NCBI GenBank assembly: GCA_034670065.1
Contig: JAXMOG010000002.1
Span: 248,001-312,000 of the forward strand
Length of the DNA: 64,000 nt
Direction: 5' to 3'
Source of the DNA: Mesobacterium_A sp034670065
Lineage (GTDB): Bacteria > Pseudomonadota > Alphaproteobacteria > Rhodobacterales > Rhodobacteraceae
Part shown: positions 34,228-43,365 of the stretch, one piece after another
Numbering within the stretch: the first letter of the stretch is position 1
How the letters are laid out: the number at the start of each line of letters is the position of its first letter
Notes under the pieces: generated by a model
Told to the model about the DNA's origin: nothing
Databases searched by the model: none
The model's input: the letters and a program-made list of their open reading frames with translations, nothing else
Translations under genes and position numbers: made by a program

Positions 34228-35045
34228 TCGCCGCGCGCCGCCGGTTGCGGGTTTTCGCGCTGGCGGTTGTGGGCTGCCTTGTCGGATTTGGTGCTGCGGC
34301 ACATGAATTCTGGATTGATCCGCTGGCCTATCAGGTTGGCGAAAATGATCCGCTGCAAGCCAACATCCGTGTGGGGCAAGATTTTGAAGGAACGGCTTTT
34401 CCGTTTCTGCCGCCCAGTACCAAACGTTTCGAAATTGTCTTGGACGGTACGGCCCAGCCAGTGATTGGGCGTCCGGGGGACCGGCCTGCGTTGAATATGG
34501 CCATAGGTCAAAATGGGCTGGCCGTGGTGGTGCATGTCACGCGCGATTATCACCTGTCGTATTCAGAGCGCGAAAAGTTTGTGAATTTTGTCACGCATAA
34601 AGATGCGGCCTGGGTGTTGGATCAGCACGCGGCACGCGGTTTACCAGACACCGGTTTTCGGGAACGCTACATCCGGTTCGCCAAAAGCCTGATCGCCGTG
34701 GGTGATGGCCAGGGTGCGGATACTGACGTTGGTCTGGAAATCGAAATTGTTGCAGAGGCCAACCCCTACACCGATGATCTGTCACAGGGGCTGCCTGTAC
34801 GTGTTGTCTATCAAAACCAACCGCGGGCATTGTCGCAAGTGGAGCTGTTTGCAAAGGCCCCGGACGGCACCGTTTCAGTCACCACCCATCGCACAGATGA
34901 TGACGGGCGCACTGTTTTGCCGGTAACGGCGGGATACACGTATTTGGCGGATTCCGTTGCAATCCGCCCGCTAGAACCCAAAGCCGACAAAGACCCGGTT
35001 TGGGAATCTGTTTGGGCATCGCTGACATTTGCAGTGCCGGAATGA
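34224..35045 (+). CDS. DUF4198 domain-containing exported protein
   Basis: 273 residues from a TTG at 34224 overlapping the SRPBCC stop (TTGA). A signal peptide (VFALAVVGCLVGFGAAA) is cut just before HEFWIDPLAYQV, the diagnostic start of DUF4198 proteins, where the histidine becomes near-N-terminal. Such proteins are periplasmic, beta-rich and sometimes linked to metal (Co/Ni) uptake. No metal transporter lies here, so the role is open. It is convergent with hemC. Confidence 0.82.
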   Translation: MIAARRRLRVFALAVVGCLVGFGAAAHEFWIDPLAYQVGENDPLQANIRVGQDFEGTAFPFLPPSTKRFEIVLDGTAQPVIGRPGDRPALNMAIGQNGLAVVVHVTRDYHLSYSEREKFVNFVTHKDAAWVLDQHAARGLPDTGFRERYIRFAKSLIAVGDGQGADTDVGLEIEIVAEANPYTDDLSQGLPVRVVYQNQPRALSQVELFAKAPDGTVSVTTHRTDDDGRTVLPVTAGYTYLADSVAIRPLEPKADKDPVWESVWASLTFAVPE

Positions 35046-35076
35046 CTGTCTGTGTAAGGCGACGCTTAGAGGCAGA

Positions 35077-36027
35077 CTAGGCGCCGTGCCAATCAAAGAA
35101 ATTGGGCCCGGCTTTCGACAGCAAGTCCTTGGCCAGATCAATCCCCATATCGGCCCCATCGGCAATGGCACCTGTGCGTTCCCCGGTGAACACCGCACTA
35201 CCGTCAGGGCGCAGAATTTCACCACGCAGATGCAAGCTTTCACCATTCAGCTCTGCCAGGCCCGCGATTGGTGTCTCACACGAACCATCCAATGTTGCCA
35301 GGAACGCACGTTCTGCGGCCAAGCGCTGTCCGGTGGGGGTGTCATGAATTGCGGCCAGCATGTCTGCGGCGCTTGTGTCGTTCAGTCGCCGTTCTATACC
35401 AATGGCCCCCTGCGCTACGGCTGGCAGCATTTCGTCGGGCGAAATCGGGGTTTGTGGCACATCAGACATGCCAAGCCGGTTTAGGCCAGCAGTGGCAAGG
35501 AAGGTTGCGCTGGCAACGCCGTCAGACAGCTTTTTCAGCCGGGTTTGCAGGTTTCCGCGAAACTCAACCACTTCCAGATCAGGTCTGCGGCACAGCAGTT
35601 GTGCCCTACGGCGCAATGAAGATGTACCAACAACGGTGCCTTGCGGCAGATCGGCAATGGCGCTGTAGTCCGGAGAGATGAACGCGTCGCGCACGTCTTC
35701 ACGCGGCAAATAACAATCCAGCGTCAACCCTTCGGGCTGCAACACAGGCATGTCTTTCATCGAGTGCACGGCAATATCAATTTCGCCGCTCAGCAGCTGT
35801 TGTTCGATTTCTCGGGTAAACAGCCCCTTGCCACCAATCTCTTTCAGCGGACGGTCGATGATCGCATCCCCAGTTGTTTTGATCACAACGATGGCGAACG
35901 CGTCCTGCGGCAGGCCGAATGCGTCGCTTAACCGGGTGCGGGTCTCATACGCCTGTGCCAGCGCAAGAGGGGAGCCGCGCGTACCGATGCGCAGTGGTTT
36001 GGCGGGGGAAGGTAAAGTAAGCGTCAT
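35077..36027 (-). CDS. hemC: Hydroxymethylbilane synthase (porphobilinogen deaminase)
   Basis: 316 residues from the ATG at 36027. IGTRGSPLALAQ is the family opening and GSCETPIAG holds the cysteine that carries the dipyrromethane cofactor. DMPVLQPEGL and SSLRRRAQLL are further conserved stretches. It polymerises four porphobilinogens to hydroxymethylbilane for haem, sirohaem and (if present) bacteriochlorophyll synthesis. It is divergent from hemE, 113 nt away, so the two tetrapyrrole genes can share a regulatory region. Confidence 0.97.
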   Translation of the reverse strand: MTLTLPSPAKPLRIGTRGSPLALAQAYETRTRLSDAFGLPQDAFAIVVIKTTGDAIIDRPLKEIGGKGLFTREIEQQLLSGEIDIAVHSMKDMPVLQPEGLTLDCYLPREDVRDAFISPDYSAIADLPQGTVVGTSSLRRRAQLLCRRPDLEVVEFRGNLQTRLKKLSDGVASATFLATAGLNRLGMSDVPQTPISPDEMLPAVAQGAIGIERRLNDTSAADMLAAIHDTPTGQRLAAERAFLATLDGSCETPIAGLAELNGESLHLRGEILRPDGSAVFTGERTGAIADGADMGIDLAKDLLSKAGPNFFDWHGA

Positions 36028-36140
36028 GCCGATAGCTTTAGGCGGCTGAGAGGCCAGAGACAAGAAGCCATCAAGACACCATGGCTTGACATATTGCCGC
36101 CAAGACAGGAGTCACACCAGAACGGAAAAAGGACAGACAA

Positions 36141-37175
36141 ATGGCCCCTAAGAAATTGCTGCTGCGCGCCCTGGCGGGCGAAACCCTGCCCACACCGCCG
36201 ATCTGGATGATGCGTCAGGCCGGTCGGTACCTGCCAGAATACCGAGCCACCCGTGCGCAGGCCGGTGATTTTCTGTCTTTGTGCTATAACAGTGAGCTTG
36301 CCGCCGAAGTCACATTGCAGCCGATCCGCCGTTATGGGTTCGACGCCGCGATCATGTTCGCCGATATTTTGTTGCTGCCACAGGCTTTAGGCGCAGATTT
36401 GTGGTTCGTAACGGGTGAAGGGCCGCGCCTGTCGACAATCTCTTCGGATGCGGATTTTGCCAAGCTGGGTCAGGGTGAGATGATCCACGACACCCTTAAC
36501 CCAATCTACGAAACGCTGCGCATTTTGCGCCGCGAGCTGCCTCAGGATGTCACGCTGATCGGTTTTGCCGGGGCACCATGGACTGTGGCGACATATATGA
36601 TCGCCGGTCGCGGGACGCCGGATCAGGGCCCGGCTCATGCGTTGAAGGCAGAAAACCGCAAGCTATTCGAAGCGCTGATGGACCGCCTGACCGAAGGCAC
36701 GATCGATTATCTGAGTGCGCAGATCGACGCAGGTGCGGAATGCGTGAAGCTGTTTGACAGCTGGGCAGGCTCTCTGAAAGGGCAGGATTTTGTCGATTTT
36801 GCATTGAAGCCAGCGCAAACCATCATTCAGGAACTGAAACGTCGCCATCCCGGAATTCCGGTCATCGCCTTCCCGCGCGAAGCAGGAGAAGCCTATGTAG
36901 GGTTTGCCAAGGCCACCGGGGCAGATTGTGTTGCATTGGACAATTCCGTTGCGCCTGAATGGGCGGCAGAACATGTGCAGGTCGATGGATGTGTTCAGGG
37001 CAATTTGGCCAGCAAGCATATGGTCACCGGCGGTCAGGCGCTGATCGACGAAACGCGCCAAATCGTTAAAGCGTTTTCAAAAGGTCCGCATATCTTTAAC
37101 CTTGGGCACGGTATCACGCCGGATGCTGACCCGGAAAATGTTCAGTTGATGATCGACACAGTGCGCAACGGCTGA
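36141..37175 (+). CDS. hemE: Uroporphyrinogen decarboxylase
   Basis: 344 residues. The signature PPIWMMRQAGRYLPEYR and the active-site FADILLLPQALG are present, with the GHGITPDADPENV C-terminal motif. It decarboxylates uroporphyrinogen III to coproporphyrinogen III. AAGGACAG upstream supports the ATG at 36141. A TTGACA (36086-36091) in the gap could be a -35, but no good -10 follows. In Caulobacter hemE flanks the replication origin; no DnaA-box cluster or AT-rich element is visible here. Confidence 0.97.
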   Translation: MAPKKLLLRALAGETLPTPPIWMMRQAGRYLPEYRATRAQAGDFLSLCYNSELAAEVTLQPIRRYGFDAAIMFADILLLPQALGADLWFVTGEGPRLSTISSDADFAKLGQGEMIHDTLNPIYETLRILRRELPQDVTLIGFAGAPWTVATYMIAGRGTPDQGPAHALKAENRKLFEALMDRLTEGTIDYLSAQIDAGAECVKLFDSWAGSLKGQDFVDFALKPAQTIIQELKRRHPGIPVIAFPREAGEAYVGFAKATGADCVALDNSVAPEWAAEHVQVDGCVQGNLASKHMVTGGQALIDETRQIVKAFSKGPHIFNLGHGITPDADPENVQLMIDTVRNG

Positions 37176-37280
37176 TCCGTTTTCCCTGCAAAAACGCACA
37201 GATCAGATGCATATTCGGTTGATTGCATTCTGAACTGACCAGTCTAGTTTGCGATTTGAAAATTTCGGAAGGTAGCGCGA

Positions 37281-38213
37281 ATGCCCAATATGGTGGAAAT
37301 TGACTCACTTCGTAAGGTTTACGAAGGTGGGTTCGAAGCGTTGCGGGGCGTTAGCCTGACTATTGAAGAAGGTGAGATATTGGCGTTGCTCGGCCCCAAC
37401 GGGGCTGGCAAAACAACGCTGATCTCGGCGGTCTGCGGCATTACGCTGCCGACATCGGGCCACATTCGTGTGGGTGGTCATGATGTAATCACCGAGTACC
37501 GCGCCGCGCGAAGCCTCATCGGTTTGGTCCCGCAGGAAATTCACCTGGAACCGTTTGAAAGCGCGATCGACTCTGTTCGTTTCAGTCGAGGATTGTTTGG
37601 CAAAAAAAGGGATGACGCGAAGATCGAAGAAATCCTGAAGACACTGTCACTATGGGATAAGCGCGACACCAAGAATATGCAGTTGTCGGGCGGCATGAAG
37701 CGGCGGGTTCTTATTGCCAAGGCGCTGAGCCACGAACCGCGGGTCTTGTTCTTGGATGAACCAACCGCCGGCGTCGATGTGGAACTGCGCCGTGACATGT
37801 GGGACACGGTGAAAATTCTGAAAGAACAGGGTGTCACGATAATTCTGACCACCCACTACATCGAAGAGGCAGAGGCAATCGCTGACCGCGTCGGTGTGAT
37901 CAACAAGGGTCAATTGCTGCTGGTCGAAGATAAAGACGCGCTGATGACCCGTTTGGGCCAGAAAGAGCTGCGCATCGATCTTGGCGCGCCAATCTCCAGC
38001 ATCCCGGATGGGCTGGCAGGCTACGGTCTGCGTCTGGGGGACGGCGGGAGGTCATTGATCTATGCCTATGACAGCAATGCCGGGCGCACGGGGATCACCC
38101 GTTTGATCGCAGACGTGGACCAAGCCGGGTTGGTTTTGGATGATATCCATACGTCGCAAAATTCGCTGGAAGATATCTTTGTTGGTCTGGTGCATGAAGG
38201 AGATGACGCATGA
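37281..38213 (+). CDS. ABC transporter ATP-binding protein (ABC-2 exporter, YadG-like)
   Basis: 310 residues. Walker A LGPNGAGKTT, signature LSGGMKRRV, Walker B VLFLDEPTAGVD and the H-loop TTHYIEE are intact. A C-terminal extension of about 80 residues is typical of DrrA/YadG-type exporter ATPases. It energises the permease encoded next, which starts inside its stop codon (ATGA). The substrate is unknown; related systems export drugs, lipids or polysaccharides. Confidence 0.93.
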   Translation: MPNMVEIDSLRKVYEGGFEALRGVSLTIEEGEILALLGPNGAGKTTLISAVCGITLPTSGHIRVGGHDVITEYRAARSLIGLVPQEIHLEPFESAIDSVRFSRGLFGKKRDDAKIEEILKTLSLWDKRDTKNMQLSGGMKRRVLIAKALSHEPRVLFLDEPTAGVDVELRRDMWDTVKILKEQGVTIILTTHYIEEAEAIADRVGVINKGQLLLVEDKDALMTRLGQKELRIDLGAPISSIPDGLAGYGLRLGDGGRSLIYAYDSNAGRTGITRLIADVDQAGLVLDDIHTSQNSLEDIFVGLVHEGDDA

Positions 38214-38971
38214 ATATGCGCGCAGTTTGGTCCATGTACCGTTTTGAGATGATGCGGTTCTTTCGCACGTTGATGCAAAGCTTCATTTCACCTGTTGTTT
38301 CCACCTCCTTGTACTTTGTCGTGTTTGGCGCCGCCATTGGCAGCCGGATCGACCAGGTGGAAGGGGTCAGCTATGGCGCATTTATCGTGCCGGGGCTGAT
38401 CATGCTCAGCGTGATGACACAGGCCATTTCCAACGCGTCTTTCGGCATCTATTTCCCCAAGTTTATCGGAACGTTTTACGAGTTGCTTTCAGCACCGGTG
38501 AATTTTCTGGAAATCGTGCTGGGATATGTTGGCGCAGCAGCGACCAAAGCCTTGTTCGTTGGCGTTGTCATTCTGCTGACATCCGGGCTGTTCGTTGATC
38601 TGCAGATCGCGCATCCGTTTGCTATGGTCCTGTTTCTGGTTCTGACTTGTATCAGCTTTTCGCTGATGGGGTTCATTATCGGGATTTGGGCGCGGAATTT
38701 TGAACAGCTCCAGCTGATACCATTGTTGGTGGTCACACCGTTGGTGTTTCTGGGCGGGGCGTTTTATTCCGTCTCGATGTTGCCGCCAGTTTGGCAAAAC
38801 GTCACTTTGTTCAACCCGGTTGTTTACCTGATTTCGGGGTTCCGCTGGGCGTTTTTTGATGTGGTGGATGTGCCAATTGGGCTTAGCTTGCTGGCCATCG
38901 CCGGATTTACCGCCCTTTGCATGGCGTTCATTTGGTGGATCTTCCGCACCGGTTGGCGGATCAGAACATAA
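38210..38971 (+). CDS. ABC-2 type transporter permease (YadH-like)
   Basis: 253 residues with about six membrane segments. FFRTLMQSFISPVVS and the C-terminal VFLGGAFYSVSMLPPVWQ followed by NPVVYLISGFRW are ABC-2 permease signatures. It overlaps the ATPase gene by 4 nt. The two form a minimal exporter. No biosynthetic gene next to it identifies its cargo. Confidence 0.92.
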   Translation: MNMRAVWSMYRFEMMRFFRTLMQSFISPVVSTSLYFVVFGAAIGSRIDQVEGVSYGAFIVPGLIMLSVMTQAISNASFGIYFPKFIGTFYELLSAPVNFLEIVLGYVGAAATKALFVGVVILLTSGLFVDLQIAHPFAMVLFLVLTCISFSLMGFIIGIWARNFEQLQLIPLLVVTPLVFLGGAFYSVSMLPPVWQNVTLFNPVVYLISGFRWAFFDVVDVPIGLSLLAIAGFTALCMAFIWWIFRTGWRIRT

Positions 38972-38978
38972 CGGATCA

Positions 38979-39001
38979 GGTGGGCGGCGAACCTGCCCAC
39001 C
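38979..39001. terminator. Hairpin between convergent ABC exporter and YeeE genes
   Basis: GGTGGGC/GCCCACC is a perfect 7-bp stem with a 9-nt loop, followed by a second small dyad ACAGCC/GGCTGT. No T-run is present on either side, so it is only a possible terminator for the two convergent genes. Confidence 0.35.
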
Positions 39002-39018
39002 ACACAGCCATTAGGCTG

Positions 39019-40080
39019 TTAGACATGTGCCGGTTGGCCACGACCGCCCAAGATCAGGTCTGTGCTCATCCCGCCGATCCACATGCAAAACAAGGCCAGC
39101 CAGGCGGTTCCAGCAAAAATCGACCCGCCTGTCACACCCGCCCCAATGGCACAGCCGCCAGCAAGCATGCCGCCAAAGCCCATCAAGGCGGCCCCGATCA
39201 TGGCGTTGCGCATTGGGCTGGGGCCCTCAAAGCCCTGAAACTTTAGTTCGCCGGTCAACGCCGCCGCAGCGAATGACCCAACAACCACGCCGGGGACCAG
39301 CCCGATATCGAACTCCAGCACAGAACTGCGGTCCAGAAAGAACATTAACGTGTTTGCAGACGGTCCGGTGAAGGTCGCGCTTTCAATCTGAACCGGGTCG
39401 AAGGCGACCTGACTGAGTGCAAAGGTGAGCGCCCAGCCCAGAGCGACGGCAAATCCAACGCCCGAGGCAAATATCAGCCGGCTAATACCAATCTGATTGC
39501 GACGGGACAGTTCCAGCGCCAGCAGCGCAACAATCAGGCCAAAGATCAGACCGGCGGATGGCGGCAGGTGCATTGCGGCCAGTAAATCCATATTGCGTCC
39601 GCCTTGCGTGATCCAAAGCGAAGCCAGTTTATCACGCACAGGGGCCAGCCAGCCGGTAATGGCCATCTGCGCAACAACCGCAAATATCAGCCCCGACACG
39701 ACAGAGCGTAGGTTTCCTGTGGCTGCCAGAACCAACAAGCGCCCCGAACAGCCCCGCGCCAGTACCATACCGGCACCAAACATCAGCCCGCCGATAATCG
39801 CGCCAGACCAACTGCCAGGAACGGCCATCATGCGGGCTTCGGTGGTGTCGATCAGCCCCAACAGCTGTGCCCCTTGCACCCAGACGACAGCGGTCGAGAA
39901 GGTCAGCAGCCACACGGCGATCTTGTCTTGCATCATGCCACGGGCAAATTCGACCGTCGCCGCACGCAAACAAAACCGCGAGCGCTGGGCGGCCACACCA
40001 AACACGATCCCGGTCAACAGACCGAACACAGCTGCGGTGGGGCCTTCACCGATTTGTTCGATAAGGGCAATAATGTCCAT
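39019..40080 (-). CDS. YeeE/YedE family sulfur transporter-like membrane protein
   Basis: 353 residues from the ATG at 40080 (AAGGAGA upstream); the frame back to 40143 lacks support. About ten membrane segments are present, with the conserved cysteine motifs SRFCLRAA, ARGCSGRLLVL and GGCAIGAGVTGG. In this family such cysteines relay thiosulfate or other sulfur species across the membrane (TsuA-type). A full-length single chain is seen here, not the two half-proteins found in some bacteria. The sulfur substrate is inferred from the family only. Confidence 0.88.
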   Translation of the reverse strand: MDIIALIEQIGEGPTAAVFGLLTGIVFGVAAQRSRFCLRAATVEFARGMMQDKIAVWLLTFSTAVVWVQGAQLLGLIDTTEARMMAVPGSWSGAIIGGLMFGAGMVLARGCSGRLLVLAATGNLRSVVSGLIFAVVAQMAITGWLAPVRDKLASLWITQGGRNMDLLAAMHLPPSAGLIFGLIVALLALELSRRNQIGISRLIFASGVGFAVALGWALTFALSQVAFDPVQIESATFTGPSANTLMFFLDRSSVLEFDIGLVPGVVVGSFAAAALTGELKFQGFEGPSPMRNAMIGAALMGFGGMLAGGCAIGAGVTGGSIFAGTAWLALFCMWIGGMSTDLILGGRGQPAHV

Positions 40081-40196
40081 GGCGCGTCTCCTTCGCGAAT
40101 GCGGGTTATATGCGGAAACGGATATGTCTGCGCCTTGATCCATGTCAGACAGCGACAGGTCTCGCCAATCCGAAAAAACAGGCGTAAAGCGAAAAC

Positions 40197-41429
40197 ATGA
40201 CGCGCACTGTACCCTTGGACCAAGCCAATCAATTGCCGATTTGGCGCCGACCGTTGACCCTGTTGTTCGTCATGGCCGTTGCGATGCCTTTGTCCTTTGC
40301 AACCTGGTCTGCCCTTCTGAACAACTTTGTTGTCGAAGTGGCCAAGTTTGACGGCCTGGATATTGGTATTTTGCACACGGTCCGGGAAATTCCCGGATTT
40401 TTGGCGATCGGCGTTATTGTTGTTCTGCTGTTCATGCGGGAACAGACGCTGGCTTTGTTATCTCTTACGTTGTTGGGTGTCGCCACCGCGGTCACGGCAT
40501 GGTTTCCCACCGTGGGCGGATTGATGATCATTACGCTGCTCAGCTCTATCGGCTTTCACTACTACGAAACCGTGAACCAATCGCTGCAATTGCAGTGGCT
40601 GCCCAAAGATAAAGCGCCGCAAATTCTGGGCCTGCTTTTGGCTGCGGCCTCGGGGGCGTCTTTGATTGCCTATGTGGCCATTGTCATGACGTGGAAAGCC
40701 TATGATCTGTCCTACAATTTTGTGTATCTGGTTTCAGGCGCGCTGACCCTGATCCTGACGCTGTACTGTTTCCTTGCCTTTCCAAACTTTGAAAGCCCGA
40801 ATCCACAGACAAAGAAGTTCGTCCTGCGCCGTCGGTATTGGCTGTATTACGCACTGCAATTTATGTCGGGGGCCCGTCGGCAAATCTTTGTTGTGTTCGC
40901 TGGTTTCATGATGGTCGAACGGTTCGGCTTTGAAGTGCATCAGCTAACAGGGCTGTATCTGATCAATCTGATGGCAAATATGGTTCTGGCGCCGTTGTTC
41001 GGCCGCGCTGTTCACAAGTTCGGAGAGCGCAACACCCTTATCTTCGAATACGTCGGATTGGTGTGCGTGTTCATGGCCTATGGCGGCATCTACTGGTTTG
41101 GCTGGGGCGTTGTTTTGGCGTCTGCTTTATATGTCATCGACCACTTGTTCTTTTCTCTGGCATTGGCGCTGAAGACCTACTTTCAGAAGATATCCGATCC
41201 CGGAGACATTGCCCCAACGGCGGCGGTTGCCTTTACCATCAATCATATCGCCGCGGTGGTTCTGCCAGCTGTGCTGGGATTTCTTTGGCTGGTATCGCCC
41301 GGTGCGGTTTTTGCGGTGGCTGTGGCCTTGGCGGCTGGGTCATTGGCCTTGGCATTGATGATCCCGCGCCATCCAGAGCAAGGGTATGAGACGATCTTTG
41401 CCAGCACAGACCCCACGCCAGCAGAGTAG
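40197..41429 (+). CDS. MFS transporter of unclear subfamily
   Basis: 410 residues with 11-12 hydrophobic segments (LTLLFVMAVAMPLSFATWSALL, FLAIGVIVVLLFM and others). The sequence GRAVHKFGERNTLIFEYVG fits an MFS inter-helix loop. No substrate signature was recognised. It is divergent from the YeeE/YedE gene (116 nt) and upstream of prmA. The C-terminus (HPEQGYETIF) is cytosolic. Export or import direction is not predictable. Confidence 0.8.
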   Translation: MTRTVPLDQANQLPIWRRPLTLLFVMAVAMPLSFATWSALLNNFVVEVAKFDGLDIGILHTVREIPGFLAIGVIVVLLFMREQTLALLSLTLLGVATAVTAWFPTVGGLMIITLLSSIGFHYYETVNQSLQLQWLPKDKAPQILGLLLAAASGASLIAYVAIVMTWKAYDLSYNFVYLVSGALTLILTLYCFLAFPNFESPNPQTKKFVLRRRYWLYYALQFMSGARRQIFVVFAGFMMVERFGFEVHQLTGLYLINLMANMVLAPLFGRAVHKFGERNTLIFEYVGLVCVFMAYGGIYWFGWGVVLASALYVIDHLFFSLALALKTYFQKISDPGDIAPTAAVAFTINHIAAVVLPAVLGFLWLVSPGAVFAVAVALAAGSLALALMIPRHPEQGYETIFASTDPTPAE

Positions 41430-41501
41430 GCGCGCCAAGAACGCGCTGGTCCTGCTTGGAAACACGCGCTAGACCGCAGCCAGATTTATACGAGGTGCAC
41501 C

Positions 41502-42377
41502 ATGCCCAAAACGTTTACGGCTTTCACACGACTCAAAGGCAATGACCCGGCAGAAGCCTTGGGCGAAGCTTTGGAAAACCTCGATCCAGCCCCAGCCGGT
41601 GTTGGTGTCTTCGAGATTGAAGACGATTCTGGCTACTGGGAGATTGGTGGCTATTTCACCGAGCAACCGGATGAAATTGCGCTGGCGTTGTTGTCGGCGG
41701 CCTATGATGCCAACCCATTTGTGATTTCCGAAGTGCCGGATACAGACTGGGTCGATAAGGTGCGCCGCGAATTGACGCCCGTGGAAGCAGGCCGTTTCTT
41801 TGTCTATGGCAGCCATGACGCAGACAAGCTGCCCGCAGATGCCGAGCCGTTGCTGATCGAAGCCGCCATGGCGTTTGGCACGGGCCACCATGGAACCACA
41901 TTGGGCTGTCTGCGTGCCTTGGACCGTATGGCGAATGATGGGTTCGTTGGGCAGAACGTGGCTGATATCGGATGCGGAACGGCGGTTTTGGCCATGGGCG
42001 CAGCGCGCATTTGGCCCAACACCGTTATTGCCAGCGATATTGATCCGGTCGCCGTTGAGGTGGCCGAGGTCAACGTGGCGGCCAACGGTCTAACCGGAAA
42101 GGTCATCTGTGTCGAAGCGACCGGCTTTGATCATCCGGCTTTGGCTGAGCGGGCACCCTATGATCTGGTCTTCGCAAATATCCTGAAAGCGCCATTGATT
42201 GATCTGGCCGCAGATATGACCGCAAACATGGCTGTCGGCGGCTTTGCCATACTCTCTGGTTTGCTGACCCGACAATCTGACGAAGTTGTGGCAGCTTATG
42301 CCGCCGTTGGAAACAATCTGGTCCAAAAGGACGTAATTGGTGAGTGGGTGACGCTTACACTGCAAAAATCAGCGTAA
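41502..42377 (+). CDS. prmA: Ribosomal protein L11 methyltransferase
   Basis: 291 residues. The AdoMet-binding motif ADIGCGTAVLAMGA and the downstream DLVFANILKAPLIDLA (the N-I-L post-II motif of PrmA) are clear. AFGTGHHGTT precedes motif I, as in characterised PrmA. It trimethylates residues of L11. The N-terminal substrate domain is somewhat divergent. The gene follows the MFS gene after 72 nt. Confidence 0.92.
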   Translation: MPKTFTAFTRLKGNDPAEALGEALENLDPAPAGVGVFEIEDDSGYWEIGGYFTEQPDEIALALLSAAYDANPFVISEVPDTDWVDKVRRELTPVEAGRFFVYGSHDADKLPADAEPLLIEAAMAFGTGHHGTTLGCLRALDRMANDGFVGQNVADIGCGTAVLAMGAARIWPNTVIASDIDPVAVEVAEVNVAANGLTGKVICVEATGFDHPALAERAPYDLVFANILKAPLIDLAADMTANMAVGGFAILSGLLTRQSDEVVAAYAAVGNNLVQKDVIGEWVTLTLQKSA

Positions 42378-42487
42378 ATTCTTTGCAAAAAAGTCTGGTG
42401 CTACTTCGCGTCGGCCAAACTATCGCCGCTTTCTTACTTTATTTCTCGTTAGCGAAGTGACTAACAGAAAGAAATTAGGAGATCGGG

Positions 42488-42892
42488 ATGGCGGACTCGC
42501 TACACAGCTTTGGCAAACGCGCTCAGGCTGTTGAAAACCGGCACAGAAAACTTGCGGACGGGTTTGTCACCAAACTTGATCGCAATGGCGTCATACGCCA
42601 CGCGCCGCGTACCAAGATCCGCTTCTTTCGTCCAAGTTTTATTGTGTATGTAGTTTTAGGTGTGTTTCTGGCGAAAGCAGGATTGCTTTATTCCATGGGC
42701 GAACAGAAGTATCAGCAGCATCTTGACCATCTGGCGGCGGGTTCCACAGTGGAACAATTCGGCGGAATGGCAATGCAGGTCGATCCGGTCACACGTGAAG
42801 TGGCCCGTGTCATGAGTGCATTTTTACCTTCGTCTAGCCTATCTGCAAACGCCGCAGTCGTGGCGCCAACCGAAGTGCCTGTTGCTAACTAA
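42488..42892 (+). CDS. Hypothetical single-pass membrane protein
   Basis: 134 residues from the ATG at 42488 with TTAGGAGA just upstream. The N-terminal 50 residues are basic (GKRAQAVENRHRKLADGFV), then one membrane segment (FIVYVVLGVFLAKAGLLY, about 57-74). A C-terminal part that ends with an Ala/Val-rich tail follows. Basic N-terminus first suggests the C-terminus faces the periplasm. I do not recognise a family. A small inverted repeat GTTAG-N8-CTAAC lies about 30 nt upstream. Confidence 0.65.
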   Translation: MADSLHSFGKRAQAVENRHRKLADGFVTKLDRNGVIRHAPRTKIRFFRPSFIVYVVLGVFLAKAGLLYSMGEQKYQQHLDHLAAGSTVEQFGGMAMQVDPVTREVARVMSAFLPSSSLSANAAVVAPTEVPVAN

Positions 42893-43365
42893 AGTTGATT
42901 TTGAAAACGAAACACCATCGTTGTGGACGAAGAATTTCCATTAGTTCTTAACGAGTAATTTTTTACTTTTTCTGACCGAACTGCAGTATTTTTGAGCGCT
43001 ATAAGTCGCACCTTAGCGATCTGGCTTGAACACGTCTTAAAAAAGCCGATTTATGCAGACAAAATGTAATCTGAATTAGCGATTTTGACTGATTTCAAAA
43101 GATGCTTGTCAAAGCACGAGGGAATGGGTCATCCGCTGCGATTTTTGAGGTGTAAAACGCAGCACTTTTGAACGTTTCGGTATCTAACCGAAGCAAAGAC
43201 GAGCAGGCAATATAAGTGTCCAAGGCATGTAACACACGTCCGCCACGGCAATGCAGCATTCTCGCTGTCTGGCCGAAGCCAAACCGACGCACAACCAGCT
43301 TCAAACTATGACGCAGGTTTTTGCGCAGTGATCGCCAAGGCCGAACGTGGAGAATTAGAAATAAC
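42893..43365. other. 473-nt AT-richer intergenic region upstream of the acyltransferase fusion gene
   Basis: No convincing gene. GC is visibly lower than in flanking genes. Symmetries: TTTGAC...GTCAAA (43084-43113) and TTCGGT-ATCTA-ACCGAA (43176-43192). A 90-codon minus-strand frame (43095-43367) lacks a ribosome binding site and family features. The region most likely holds the promoter and a long 5' leader of the gene at 43366. Confidence 0.5.

Noticed and set aside
36028..37280. Chromosome origin near hemE, as in Caulobacter
   Set aside because: Both gaps next to hemE are about 110 nt, with no DnaA-box cluster or AT-rich unwinding element.
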